A stretch of DNA of 54,762 nt from an uncultured delta proteobacterium (GTDB lineage Bacteria > Myxococcota_A > Polyangia > Polyangiales > Polyangiaceae). The position numbers were made by a program, and so were the translations under genes. Shown here piece after piece: positions 43,872 through 52,091 of this stretch. A model generated the notes under the pieces. The model was given only the letters and a program-made list of their open reading frames with translations, ran no database searches and had not been told where the DNA came from. Location: assembly GCA_903892415.1 (NCBI GenBank), contig CAITIQ010000411.1, forward strand, positions 1-54,762, given 5' to 3'. How positions within the stretch are numbered: the stretch's first letter is position 1; each line of letters opens with the position of its first letter.

Positions 43872-44876
43872 ATGAAGTTGCTTTGGGGTTCGACGCTTCG
43901 TTCGATTGGGCTCGCGGTGGCCTGTGCTTGTGCGCTGGCCGCGCCCCTCGCAAACCCGACTCAGGTTCTCGCGCAGACGGCAAGCCAGACCAAAGCCGAA
44001 GAGGCAAAGGCTCGCTATAGCAAGGGCGTGGAGCTGCATACCGAGGGTGACTACCAATCAGCCCTGATCGAGTTCAAACGCTCCTATGAACTCGTGCCCA
44101 ACTACCACGTACTTTTCAATATCGGGCAGGTGTACTTCCAGCTCGCCGACTACGCGAACGCGTTGCGGACGTTGGAGCAATATTTGGAAGAAGGCGGGAA
44201 GCGAATCCCGGTCTCCCGAAAATCCGACGTCGACCGAGACGTGGAGAAGCTGAGGGCCCGCGTTGCGACCGTTACCGTGAAGATCAACGTGCCGGGCGCT
44301 GAGGTGCGCGTCGATGACCAACTCGTCGACGTTCCAGCCAACAACAGGGTGCTGGTGAGCGCGGGCAAGCGGAAGTTCGAGGTGAGCAAGCCTGGCTACA
44401 AGCTGCTCTCGAAAACAGAGGAGATTGCCGGCGAAGAAACGCGTGAGTTGAGCTTTGAACTCGTGCCTGACACCAATCCCGAAAAAGGTGGGCCGGTGAT
44501 CGTGACTGGGCCAGCCGTGGAAGCGGGGCCACCCGTCGTGCCCATCATCCTTTGGTCGCTGACCGGCGCGTTGGCGGTTGGTACCGGCGTCACCGGTGCG
44601 TTGGCACTCACGGCTGATTCAACGCTGGACCGGCTCAAGACCGAGCCGGGCAACACCGAGCAACAGATCGTTGAACAAGCCGATTCGGCGAAGACGCTGG
44701 CCTTGATCACGGACATTCTTCTCGCCGGTACCGCAGTATCAGCGGGCGTAGCCACCGTGTTTACGATCCTCGAGCTTAGCAGCGGAGGTGAGGAGCAACC
44801 TACCGCAGGCCCCCCTCCCGTTGAGGCACGGCTTCGGCTCACGCCGCTCGGACTTTCGTTGGACGGTACGTTCTAA
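43872..44876 (+). CDS. Exported TPR-PEGA protein with C-terminal membrane hairpin
   Basis: A 334-residue protein with a signal (L-A-V-A-C-A-C-A-L-A-A-P-L-A) ending near residue 35. TPR-like helices (about 40-120) have Y-S-K-G-V-E-L-H-T-E-G-D-Y and Y-F-Q-L-A-D-Y-A-N-A-L. A PEGA domain (about 135-205) has V-K-I-N-V-P-G-A-E-V-R-V-D-D. Two hydrophobic helices near the C-terminus (about 220-245 and 275-300) flank a loop of about 30 residues. The organisation matches the TPR protein downstream of the pseudokinase-kinase. The ATG was picked because it begins the signal; the open frame extends 30 codons upstream across the end of the kinase gene. Probably co-transcribed with the kinase. Confidence 0.78.
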   Translation: MKLLWGSTLRSIGLAVACACALAAPLANPTQVLAQTASQTKAEEAKARYSKGVELHTEGDYQSALIEFKRSYELVPNYHVLFNIGQVYFQLADYANALRTLEQYLEEGGKRIPVSRKSDVDRDVEKLRARVATVTVKINVPGAEVRVDDQLVDVPANNRVLVSAGKRKFEVSKPGYKLLSKTEEIAGEETRELSFELVPDTNPEKGGPVIVTGPAVEAGPPVVPIILWSLTGALAVGTGVTGALALTADSTLDRLKTEPGNTEQQIVEQADSAKTLALITDILLAGTAVSAGVATVFTILELSSGGEEQPTAGPPPVEARLRLTPLGLSLDGTF

Positions 44877-44911
44877 CGAATCTGGCGTGCGCGTTGCCTT
44901 ATCATCGGGGC

Positions 44912-47440
44912 ATGCGCCTTCGTCGAACGACTCATGCAAAGATGGCGCTGCTTACGCTGCTGGCAGCGTCTTGCGGCGACCATGAAACCCAAACCACGCC
45001 GCCAGTGGACCTCGGGCTCGAGGGAGGCTTCCTCGGTGAGGTCCAGTCTGGCAACCGGCTGGTGCTGAAGGCCGCAGATGGCCGTGTGCTATTGGATGGA
45101 CTCGCTGTCGGCACCGTCCCTGCCGATGGCCCGCCGCTCGTGGGCTTTGCCACGCGCGAAGTTACGACTACCTACGAGATGCAATTTGGTGCTTTCAAGC
45201 CAACTGCCGTCGCCGAGGGTAGCTGGCAAGTAGCACAAGAGCTCAAAAAGGAAGCGAGCGGGCTGACGCTGCTCGGGGCAAACGATGAAGAACTCGCGCG
45301 GCTGGCCTTCTCGTCCCCCGAGGAAGGGCACCTGGTGATCGAGGTAAAGCCTGGGCCTAATGCGCAATTCGACCCCAATGAACCAGCCTCGGCTACGAAG
45401 CTCTCGTGGGGCTTCGCTTGCGACAAGGCGGACCATTTTGCAGGGTTCGGTGCCCAGACCTGGGATGCTGACCATCGCGGCCAGACTGTTCCGACCTTCG
45501 TCACCGAAGGTGGCATCGGCAAATCCGAGACGGACGACTACTCCGCATTGTGGATGCTTCAGGGGCAAAGGCACTCGAGCCACGCTCCGCTGCCTGAATA
45601 TCTATCGAGCCGCGGCTACCTGTTCGTCGCCGAGACGGATCGGCGGGCTACCTTCGCGCTTTGCTCAGAAGCAGAGAGTGCGGCGCGCGTCGAGATTGAT
45701 ATGCCCGCCATTTTGCACGTATTCGATGGGCCCGAGCCTGCCGTGGCCATCGAGCGAGCGACCGGCGTCTTTGGTCGTCCGCGCATGCCACCGCCGGTGG
45801 CCTTTGCTCCTTGGCTAGACGCTGTGTTCGGTAGCGAGAACGTCCGGCGGGTTGCGCAAAAGCTCCGTGACGAGCTGATTCCGGTCAGCGTGATTTGGAC
45901 GGAGGATTGGCGTGGTGGCGATTGGGAGGGCGAGAATTACGCACTAAAAGAGGAGTGGGAGGTCGACCGTACGCTCTATCCCGATATTGAAGCGGTGGCC
46001 GATGACCTGCACGGCCTCGGCTTCGACTTTCACGTGTACTTCAATCCCTTCATCTACATGGACTCGAAGGCTTGGACCGAGACCGAGCCCAACGGATACC
46101 TCGTTAAAAAAACTTCGGGAGAGCCGTATACCTTTACCGGGGCGAAGTTCACCGAATGCGGCCTCATCGACCTGGACAATCCAGACGCGCGCGCTTGGGC
46201 GTCCTCCAAGATGGAAGCGGCGATCGCACTCGGGGCAGACGGCTGGATGAACGACTTCGCCGAGTGGCTGCCCACCGACGGGGTCACCGCCGCAGGGCCT
46301 TCCTATATGTCTCACAACCTCTATCCGGTGCAGTGGCAGGAGGTAGCGCGCGCGGCGATCGACGCCCAAACGGACGGCGTCCAGCGCCTTTTCTTTGGAC
46401 GCAGCGGGTGGTTTGGTACCCCAGCGCTGACCGACGTCTTCTGGGCCGGTGACCAGCGCACCACCTTCGACGAGGACGACGGCTTCCCGACCTTGATCCC
46501 GCAGGCCATTGGGCTCGGTATCGTTGGCATATCAACGTACGGTCACGACATTGCCGGCTACCAATCGGCGACCAACCCAGGTTCCACCAAAGAGCTCTTC
46601 TTCCGCTGGACGTCTTTAGGCGCGTGGTCCCCGGTGATGCGTACGCACCACGGGAATCAGCCCAACAAGGAATGGAGCTGGGAGAAGGACGCAGACACCA
46701 TTGCGCACTTCAAGCGCTACGCCGAACTGCATATGAGCCTCGTGCCCACGCTTACGGCGCTCGCGCGCGAGGCCGCAGATACCGGCATGCCGATGTGGCG
46801 CGGGCTCGCGTTGCACTATCCCGAGGATGCGGCGGTCTGGCCGATCAAAGATCAGATCTTGCTCGGCCGGAGCATCATGATCTCCCCGGTCATCGTCGAG
46901 GGTGCGAGCTCCAGGCCCGTCTACTTTCCCGAGGGGCGCTGGTTCGACTGGAACGGAGAGGCCGCGGTGGATGGTCCGCTCACCGAGACGGTTGAGTCCA
47001 GCATGGAGGAGATTGCCGTTTACGCGCGCGCTGGTGCCATTGTCCCGATGTATCCGGACGGCGTGATGACGTTGGTGCGTGGCTCGGCGGAGGTTCCCGA
47101 TGCTAGCTTGGTAGGCGACGACCGTATCGTCCGCGTCTTCCTCGGCGATAGCGGCAATATCGTGGAGGATGGCGGCCTCGCCTACGAACTGACGGCCCTC
47201 GCCGAACTCGGTGACTCGCTGTCGCTCGAGTTCGAGGGGGAGGGCGCGGACCAAGTCAAGCTCGCTGCGTGTGACAGTGAGTTGACCGCGCCATGCGTGG
47301 AGACGAACGGTCGGGAAATCGTCGCGCACGTGCTTGGAGCTGGAAAGTTTACTGTGTTATCTGGGCAAACGGCGGCCGCGGAGTTCGTCGTCTCCGGCGG
47401 AGATCCGGGTCGCGTTTTGACGGTCCGCTTTCGTCACTGA
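44912..47440 (+). CDS. GH31 family glycoside hydrolase lipoprotein, sulfoquinovosidase-like motifs
   Basis: An 842-residue lipoprotein-like protein, with signal A-L-L-T-L-L-A-A-S-C. A beta-sandwich N-domain precedes a TIM barrel and C-terminal sandwiches. The nucleophile region is D-G-W-M-N-D-F-A-E-W-L-P with the catalytic Asp near 448. The acid/base region is G-H-D-I-A-G-Y with Asp near 545, followed by R-T-H-H-G-N. These motifs are nearest to YihQ-type GH31 enzymes. The segment after E-D-W (where YihQ has Q-D-W) lacks the Arg and Trp that bind the sulfonate in YihQ at the matching spacing, so sulfoquinovose is not a safe substrate call. An alpha-glycosidase acting outside the cytoplasm is likely. 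Confidence 0.85.
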   Translation: MRLRRTTHAKMALLTLLAASCGDHETQTTPPVDLGLEGGFLGEVQSGNRLVLKAADGRVLLDGLAVGTVPADGPPLVGFATREVTTTYEMQFGAFKPTAVAEGSWQVAQELKKEASGLTLLGANDEELARLAFSSPEEGHLVIEVKPGPNAQFDPNEPASATKLSWGFACDKADHFAGFGAQTWDADHRGQTVPTFVTEGGIGKSETDDYSALWMLQGQRHSSHAPLPEYLSSRGYLFVAETDRRATFALCSEAESAARVEIDMPAILHVFDGPEPAVAIERATGVFGRPRMPPPVAFAPWLDAVFGSENVRRVAQKLRDELIPVSVIWTEDWRGGDWEGENYALKEEWEVDRTLYPDIEAVADDLHGLGFDFHVYFNPFIYMDSKAWTETEPNGYLVKKTSGEPYTFTGAKFTECGLIDLDNPDARAWASSKMEAAIALGADGWMNDFAEWLPTDGVTAAGPSYMSHNLYPVQWQEVARAAIDAQTDGVQRLFFGRSGWFGTPALTDVFWAGDQRTTFDEDDGFPTLIPQAIGLGIVGISTYGHDIAGYQSATNPGSTKELFFRWTSLGAWSPVMRTHHGNQPNKEWSWEKDADTIAHFKRYAELHMSLVPTLTALAREAADTGMPMWRGLALHYPEDAAVWPIKDQILLGRSIMISPVIVEGASSRPVYFPEGRWFDWNGEAAVDGPLTETVESSMEEIAVYARAGAIVPMYPDGVMTLVRGSAEVPDASLVGDDRIVRVFLGDSGNIVEDGGLAYELTALAELGDSLSLEFEGEGADQVKLAACDSELTAPCVETNGREIVAHVLGAGKFTVLSGQTAAAEFVVSGGDPGRVLTVRFRH

Positions 47441-47444
47441 GCGA

Positions 47445-47477
47445 GGGCCAAGGTCGCACTGGGGCCAAGGTCGCACT
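47445..47477 (+). repeat. Direct repeat of a 16-base hairpin arm
   Basis: The sequence GGGCCAAGGTCGCACT occurs twice in a row with one base between (47445-47460 and 47462-47477). The second copy contains the left arm of the hairpin at 47461-47489; the first copy could pair with the same right arm. Confidence 0.85.
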
Positions 47478-47489
47478 GACCTTGGCTCC
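47461..47489. terminator. Bidirectional hairpin between convergent genes
   Basis: GCCAAGGTC and GACCTTGGC form a perfect 9-base-pair stem around a GCACT loop. It extends by a G-T and two G-C pairs to 12 pairs. It lies between the stop of the GH31 gene and the stop of the convergent IgGFc-binding-type gene, the usual place for a shared terminator. There is no long T-run on either strand, only TTT shortly after the stem in plus orientation, so intrinsic termination strength is uncertain. Confidence 0.6.
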
Positions 47490-47510
47490 GTTTGCGCTCT
47501 TCACGCTAGG

Positions 47511-49364
47511 TCACTGGGGGACCGGCGGGACCACCACGTCACTTAGCGGCTGCACGCTCGCGCCAGCCGGATAGGCGTAGCTGACGTATTGCGAGTAGGG
47601 GAATAGCAGCTCGCTTGAGTCCCCACCTGTTGCGCCGCTGCCCCAACCCCAAACGGTAATGGAGAATGGCCCCTCGCTCGTGGCCTCGTTGCGACCGTTG
47701 TCACATCCGCCTTGTGGTGCGAAGTTGCCCGTTACCAAGTCTACGTAGGCGTACTCATACTCACTGCCATCCCCAACCGGCAGCCAACCCGAAATAGGTG
47801 CGCCCTGGCAGGCCAGCGTCACGTCACGGAAGCCGTTGGGCGTGGCTTTGCGAATGACGGTCAAGCTCGTCTCCGGGTACGTCGGATCGGTGAAGAAGAC
47901 GTACTGGTTGAGGAACTGCTCGGAGGGAATGGCGTTGACCGTCTCCGGGTCCCCGCGACAATCCCCAAACGGATCCACGCTGACATCGGCGCAACCGGTC
48001 ATATGCGCTGATACGTAAAAGGGGTGGTCCTGGTCCTGACTGCGCACGACGAACGGTGCAGAGGTCGAGAACTCGGCGACCTGACCCACGCCGATCGTGG
48101 TTGGTGCGCCAGGCGGGGCGGAGGGCTCGTAGCTTAGCTGCGTTCCTGCCACCGAACCGATGATGCGCCACGGCGGCATCTCTTCGATTCCTGCAAAGCG
48201 ATTGCGATGGTGTACGCCGACGTACTCGGTACCAAGTGCTCGCACCGGCGGAATCATCTGATGGCCGGCGTCGCAGGCTCCGGTCGATACGTCTGGGATT
48301 ACCATGCAGCGGTTGCCACCGATGAGCCCGACTGGCTTATTGCTTTGAACCGGACTACCCGTCAAATCCGCGGGCTCAGTAAATTGCAGTACTTGACCCT
48401 TCGCTAGCTGATAAGTGGCTGGAACACCGGCGCTCGTACCAGCGACGCCGGCGCCGCCAAGGATGTTGCCGGTCGGGGCGATGGTGACCTCAGTGCCGTC
48501 TTCGGCGGCGATGACTTGGATATACTGATAAAAATTGGTGTCGCCGGGGATGTTTTGGCGGTACGGCTCAATAGCGATGTAGTTCGTGTCCCAGGAACTC
48601 GTGGGTAAAAGCAGGGTCGCGCTAGTGATCGCGCTGGGCCCGCCACCAAACGGGAAGATGTCATAGGCGACCACCGGGACGCTGCTCGTCACACGAAAGG
48701 ATTGCGCAAGCCCCGTTCCGTGGAGGGCTGCATCCTGTGAGGTCAACGCTGGCGTAATCCCGGCTGGGCAGGCGGGAGTGTAAAGCGCCCCTGGATTGAA
48801 TTGCGCCAAGAACAGCACAGCCACTTCCCCTGGTGGTATCTGCCCGTTGGGCAGTGGCTGGTAACCGATGTTCGTTCCGCTACCGCTTGGAATGCGGGCA
48901 AAGGAGCTAACGTCGAGCACCTGGCCTGCCCGTTCAACGGTGAGGGTCGCTGGGCTAGTCCAGGTGTTGGCGACGAAGGTGGCGAAGCAGGCTCCGGCCG
49001 AGAACGTTACGTCGGGATTGACGGTGTAATAGTCGCAACCAACCGAACTCTTATTGGCTTTGGCCGCATCGCAGGCCGCAATGCATTCTCCGGCGGCACA
49101 GCCCTGATCGGCGGGGCAGGTACCGACCACCTCCCCATCGCAAAGTATGGTGTGCAGATCAGCGGCGCAGGAGCGCTCGCCAGCGCATGGGCCGCTGGCT
49201 CCCGTGCCAAAGCCCCCGCCTTGGCCGCCGAAGCTGCCGCTGGAACCTCCGCTCGAACTTGTGTTGGCCCCCGTTCCACTGGTGGGGTTGCCCGCGTCAC
49301 AGCCTGCTGCAAGCAGCAACGAGAGAGCGGTGCCAACGGACGTGAGCCCTATCTGTCTAAGCAT
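47511..49364 (-). CDS. IgGFc-binding-type surface lipoprotein
   Basis: A 617-residue lipoprotein. The ATG chosen gives L-S-L-L-L-A-A-G-C with the lipidated Cys near 22, then a Ser/Gly/Thr linker. A short Cys-rich segment (C-A-G-E-R-S-C, C-P-A-D-Q-G-C, C-I-A-A-C) leads to V-G-C-D-Y-Y-T-V-N, the usual opening of the IgGFc-binding domain. The rest is a long beta-rich domain with the family's repeated features: S-S-V-P-V-V-A-Y-D, D-T-N-Y-I-A, V-I-A-A-E-D-G-T-E-V-T-I and S-N-K-P-V-G-L-I-G-G. The name comes from a human mucin-like protein; in bacteria the ligand is unknown and a surface adhesion or matrix role is inferred. Confidence 0.82.
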   Translation of the reverse strand: MLRQIGLTSVGTALSLLLAAGCDAGNPTSGTGANTSSSGGSSGSFGGQGGGFGTGASGPCAGERSCAADLHTILCDGEVVGTCPADQGCAAGECIAACDAAKANKSSVGCDYYTVNPDVTFSAGACFATFVANTWTSPATLTVERAGQVLDVSSFARIPSGSGTNIGYQPLPNGQIPPGEVAVLFLAQFNPGALYTPACPAGITPALTSQDAALHGTGLAQSFRVTSSVPVVAYDIFPFGGGPSAITSATLLLPTSSWDTNYIAIEPYRQNIPGDTNFYQYIQVIAAEDGTEVTIAPTGNILGGAGVAGTSAGVPATYQLAKGQVLQFTEPADLTGSPVQSNKPVGLIGGNRCMVIPDVSTGACDAGHQMIPPVRALGTEYVGVHHRNRFAGIEEMPPWRIIGSVAGTQLSYEPSAPPGAPTTIGVGQVAEFSTSAPFVVRSQDQDHPFYVSAHMTGCADVSVDPFGDCRGDPETVNAIPSEQFLNQYVFFTDPTYPETSLTVIRKATPNGFRDVTLACQGAPISGWLPVGDGSEYEYAYVDLVTGNFAPQGGCDNGRNEATSEGPFSITVWGWGSGATGGDSSELLFPYSQYVSYAYPAGASVQPLSDVVVPPVPQ

Positions 49365-49446
49365 GCAATCAGCCTCGCATTCACCGACGCGGACCACAAG
49401 CCCGAGAGGCATCCCGTCCGCCGCTGAGAGCTGCTAAGGCTGGAGC

Positions 49447-50931
49447 GTGATACGCATTCCCTCCGCTCCTGGTCCGAGCCCTCTGCCCTTCTTGGGCGTG
49501 ACAGCCCGCGCGCTCGGTTGGATCCAAGACCCCATTGGTACTGCTGGTAAGCTGTTTGCGCGCTACGGCAATGTCGCCTCGATCGTACGCGGGCCTTTGC
49601 GCATCGCTAGCCCTGGACCAATACCAGCTATTCCCTGGCTACAGCGGACCAACGGCGCGGGAGTGGTTTGCGTCAATAGCGCGGAGCTCAATCGCGAGGT
49701 GCTCAACGCCCATGAGCGCTACTTCATGATCGCTCTCTCGGGGCGCTTGTTTCCAAAGGATGTCGAGCCCGCGGAGCGAGAGCGGCCGGTTACACGGCTG
49801 ATGACTGGGCTCTTCCACGTGAACGCTGCCGAACACCGCAAGCACCGCCGGTTGCTGATGCCGGCGTTCGCCAAAACGCGCATCGACGCCTATCACGCGG
49901 ACATGGTCCGCATCACCAACGACGTGCTGGCGAACTATCGAGTAGGCACAACGCGTGATGTTCATGCCGACCTGACCGAGCTCACCCTCCGCATCGCCAC
50001 AACGACGCTTTTTGGCGAGGATGAGGGGGCACGTGGCGTTGACCTCGCGAGGGTCATGCAGACCTGGCTCTTGACGATGATGTCGCCGAAGATGTTATTG
50101 CGCATCGACGGACCGGGGCTTCCGTACAGGCGCTTCCTCGAGCTCACAGCGCAGATCGACCGCGAGACCTTGGCGATGGTGCGCGAACGAAAAAAGCGCC
50201 CTGCCGGGCCGGATATGCTCTCGATGTTGCTCGCGGCTCGCGACGAGGACGGCAGCGCGCTCGACGAAGACGAGCTAGTTGGGCACGCGGGCGTCATCTT
50301 TGCGGCAGGCCATGAGACGAGCACCAACGCATTGGCTTGGACGTTGCTCCTGCTTTCACAACATCCTGAGGTGATGCGTGAGCTAGAAGACGAGTTGGCA
50401 AGCTTGCGCGGAACTCCGCCCAGTGTCGAGGAGCTGGCTCGGCTTCCGCTCTTGGAAGGGGTGGTCAAAGAGAGTCTGCGCCTGTTGCCTCCAGTGCCAA
50501 TCCACCCACGACTCGTGGCGCAGGACTCGGAGCTCGGTGGGCACTTCTTGCCTGCGGGTAGTGAAGTATTTTTATCGATCTATCACTTGCATCACGACCC
50601 CGACATCTTCCCCGACCCGAAGGTGTTCCGCCCGCGTCGCTGGGAGACTGCGCGGCCCTCGGTCTATGAGTACAATCCTTTTAGCGCCGGGCCCCGGATG
50701 TGCATTGGAGCAGCGTTTGCCATGCTCGAAATCAAGCTGGTTTTGGCGATGTTGCTTAGTCGCTTTCGCTTTGAGTTGCCCGCCAATACGCGCGTTGATC
50801 CGCGGGTTGCCATCACCATGGCGCCCAGCCAAGGTTTGCGCATGACCTTGCGGCCGCGGGGGCTGGCGTCGCAGTTGCCGAACCGGGTGGGCGGTCGAGT
50901 TCGTCAGTTAGCCCAATGGCCGGAGTGGTGA
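49447..50931 (+). CDS. Cytochrome P450
   Basis: A 494-residue cytochrome P450. The I-helix oxygen-activation motif reads A-G-H289-E290-T291. The K-helix has E-S-L-R, with E-x-x-R around residues 342-345. The haem-binding loop is F-S-A-G-P-R-M-C419-I-G, with Cys419 as the iron ligand. No membrane anchor is seen, so it is a soluble bacterial-type enzyme. It needs electron donors encoded elsewhere. The P-P-V-P-I-H-P-R and S-I-Y-H-L-H-H-D-P-D segments resemble fatty-acid- or terpenoid-type bacterial P450s, but the substrate cannot be told. GTG start with AAGG about seven bases upstream; divergent from the IgGFc-type gene by 82 bases. Confidence 0.95.
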   Translation: MIRIPSAPGPSPLPFLGVTARALGWIQDPIGTAGKLFARYGNVASIVRGPLRIASPGPIPAIPWLQRTNGAGVVCVNSAELNREVLNAHERYFMIALSGRLFPKDVEPAERERPVTRLMTGLFHVNAAEHRKHRRLLMPAFAKTRIDAYHADMVRITNDVLANYRVGTTRDVHADLTELTLRIATTTLFGEDEGARGVDLARVMQTWLLTMMSPKMLLRIDGPGLPYRRFLELTAQIDRETLAMVRERKKRPAGPDMLSMLLAARDEDGSALDEDELVGHAGVIFAAGHETSTNALAWTLLLLSQHPEVMRELEDELASLRGTPPSVEELARLPLLEGVVKESLRLLPPVPIHPRLVAQDSELGGHFLPAGSEVFLSIYHLHHDPDIFPDPKVFRPRRWETARPSVYEYNPFSAGPRMCIGAAFAMLEIKLVLAMLLSRFRFELPANTRVDPRVAITMAPSQGLRMTLRPRGLASQLPNRVGGRVRQLAQWPEW

Positions 50932-50984
50932 GCCCGTACTTCGGCTTGGTTGCTCACGAGCTGGGTGAACGCTAGGGTGGCTCC

Positions 50985-52091
50985 GTGTCACTCGAGGCGG
51001 CTCAAGCATTGGCGGATTGGGGCTATGAGCAGGCCAAGGAGGAGGCGGAGTCCAGCGTCGTGCGCTGGGAGTGGGCGAGCTTTACTCGCTATTCGCTCGA
51101 GCCCTGCTACTTCGAGATAAACCGTTATCGACGAGGGGACCTGCTCAATGAAGAGCCCGCGCCGCCGTTGAATGGCGCGCGTGGGCACGGCTTCGACGCA
51201 GCCGGTCGTTTGCGGGTGGAGCGTCAGCAGACGAATGAGCCCGGTTGCTACTACGAAACCTTCTACGGTTTCCGGCCGGGAGGTACTGCCCGTCGTCATT
51301 TTGACGAGTTGCCGGGCAAGTCCGAGATCAACGCCTCCTTCTTCGAGCAAGAGGGTGAGCGCGTTACCCGCATCGATACGGTGTATCGAGGTGGCAAACA
51401 GCTAAGCGAGACCTTCTCCTACGATGCGGAAGGACGACTCATCGTGGTCGAGCGGCGAGCTACCGGTGACGTGCACGAGTTTCGCGATGTCGAGTGGGAT
51501 GAGCTCGGGATCGTTCGGGTCTTTCGTCGGTTGCCCAACGGAAAGCGCACGCTCGAGTTTGAAAAGCCGCGACCGGGTCAGACGCTCGCCCAAGGAGGTG
51601 CCGCGTTGCGCGCTGGCCTCGTCACCGCAATTCGAGTTGCCATAGACAAGCTAAGTGACGCTTCGCCGATCATCGCGTTAGCGCTTTGGTGGCGTAAGGC
51701 GGACTACCAGGTCCGCTTTCCGCCGCGCGTAACTGTGGTGACAGCCAAGCAGCAAGAGGCTTGGCTCCTGCAAGAGCAGAGCGCAGCCCCGGCGTTTTGG
51801 AATCCTGCGGAATGGGGCAATGAGCTGCAACTCGAGCTAAGCGGCGAGCTCACCCGGAGCTGCCAGCTCATCAGCTCGGACGTTTGGCAGAATGCACTGC
51901 AAGACCAGGCCAGCGCGCTCCTTCGCGCTACCGCTCAGTCGTTGCTTGTCACGTCGGCCGAGCAGGCAATTAGCGAAGACTTCATCGCCTACGCTGTTGC
52001 GGTTGACGGCCCAACCTTGCCAGCAGACCAGCTTCGAGAGCAACTTGCGCCAGCCTCGAGGGGCAAGCTGGAGCTCCGCGGCTTGCTTTAG
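50985..52091 (+). CDS. Unknown protein with YD-repeat-like segments
   Basis: A 368-residue protein without a signal peptide or membrane spans. The N-terminal half has two units resembling RHS/YD repeats (F-D-A-A-G-R-L-R-V and Y-D-A-E-G-R-L-I-V) set in a beta-rich region. The second half is more helical and Ala-rich. YD-like units often form beta-shells in toxins and adhesins, but two units do not make an RHS protein. The GTG start follows the P450 stop by 53 bases in the same direction, so the two could be co-transcribed. It is convergent with the ion-channel-like gene, and their ends overlap by four bases. Family not recognised. Confidence 0.6.
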   Translation: MSLEAAQALADWGYEQAKEEAESSVVRWEWASFTRYSLEPCYFEINRYRRGDLLNEEPAPPLNGARGHGFDAAGRLRVERQQTNEPGCYYETFYGFRPGGTARRHFDELPGKSEINASFFEQEGERVTRIDTVYRGGKQLSETFSYDAEGRLIVVERRATGDVHEFRDVEWDELGIVRVFRRLPNGKRTLEFEKPRPGQTLAQGGAALRAGLVTAIRVAIDKLSDASPIIALALWWRKADYQVRFPPRVTVVTAKQQEAWLLQEQSAAPAFWNPAEWGNELQLELSGELTRSCQLISSDVWQNALQDQASALLRATAQSLLVTSAEQAISEDFIAYAVAVDGPTLPADQLREQLAPASRGKLELRGLL

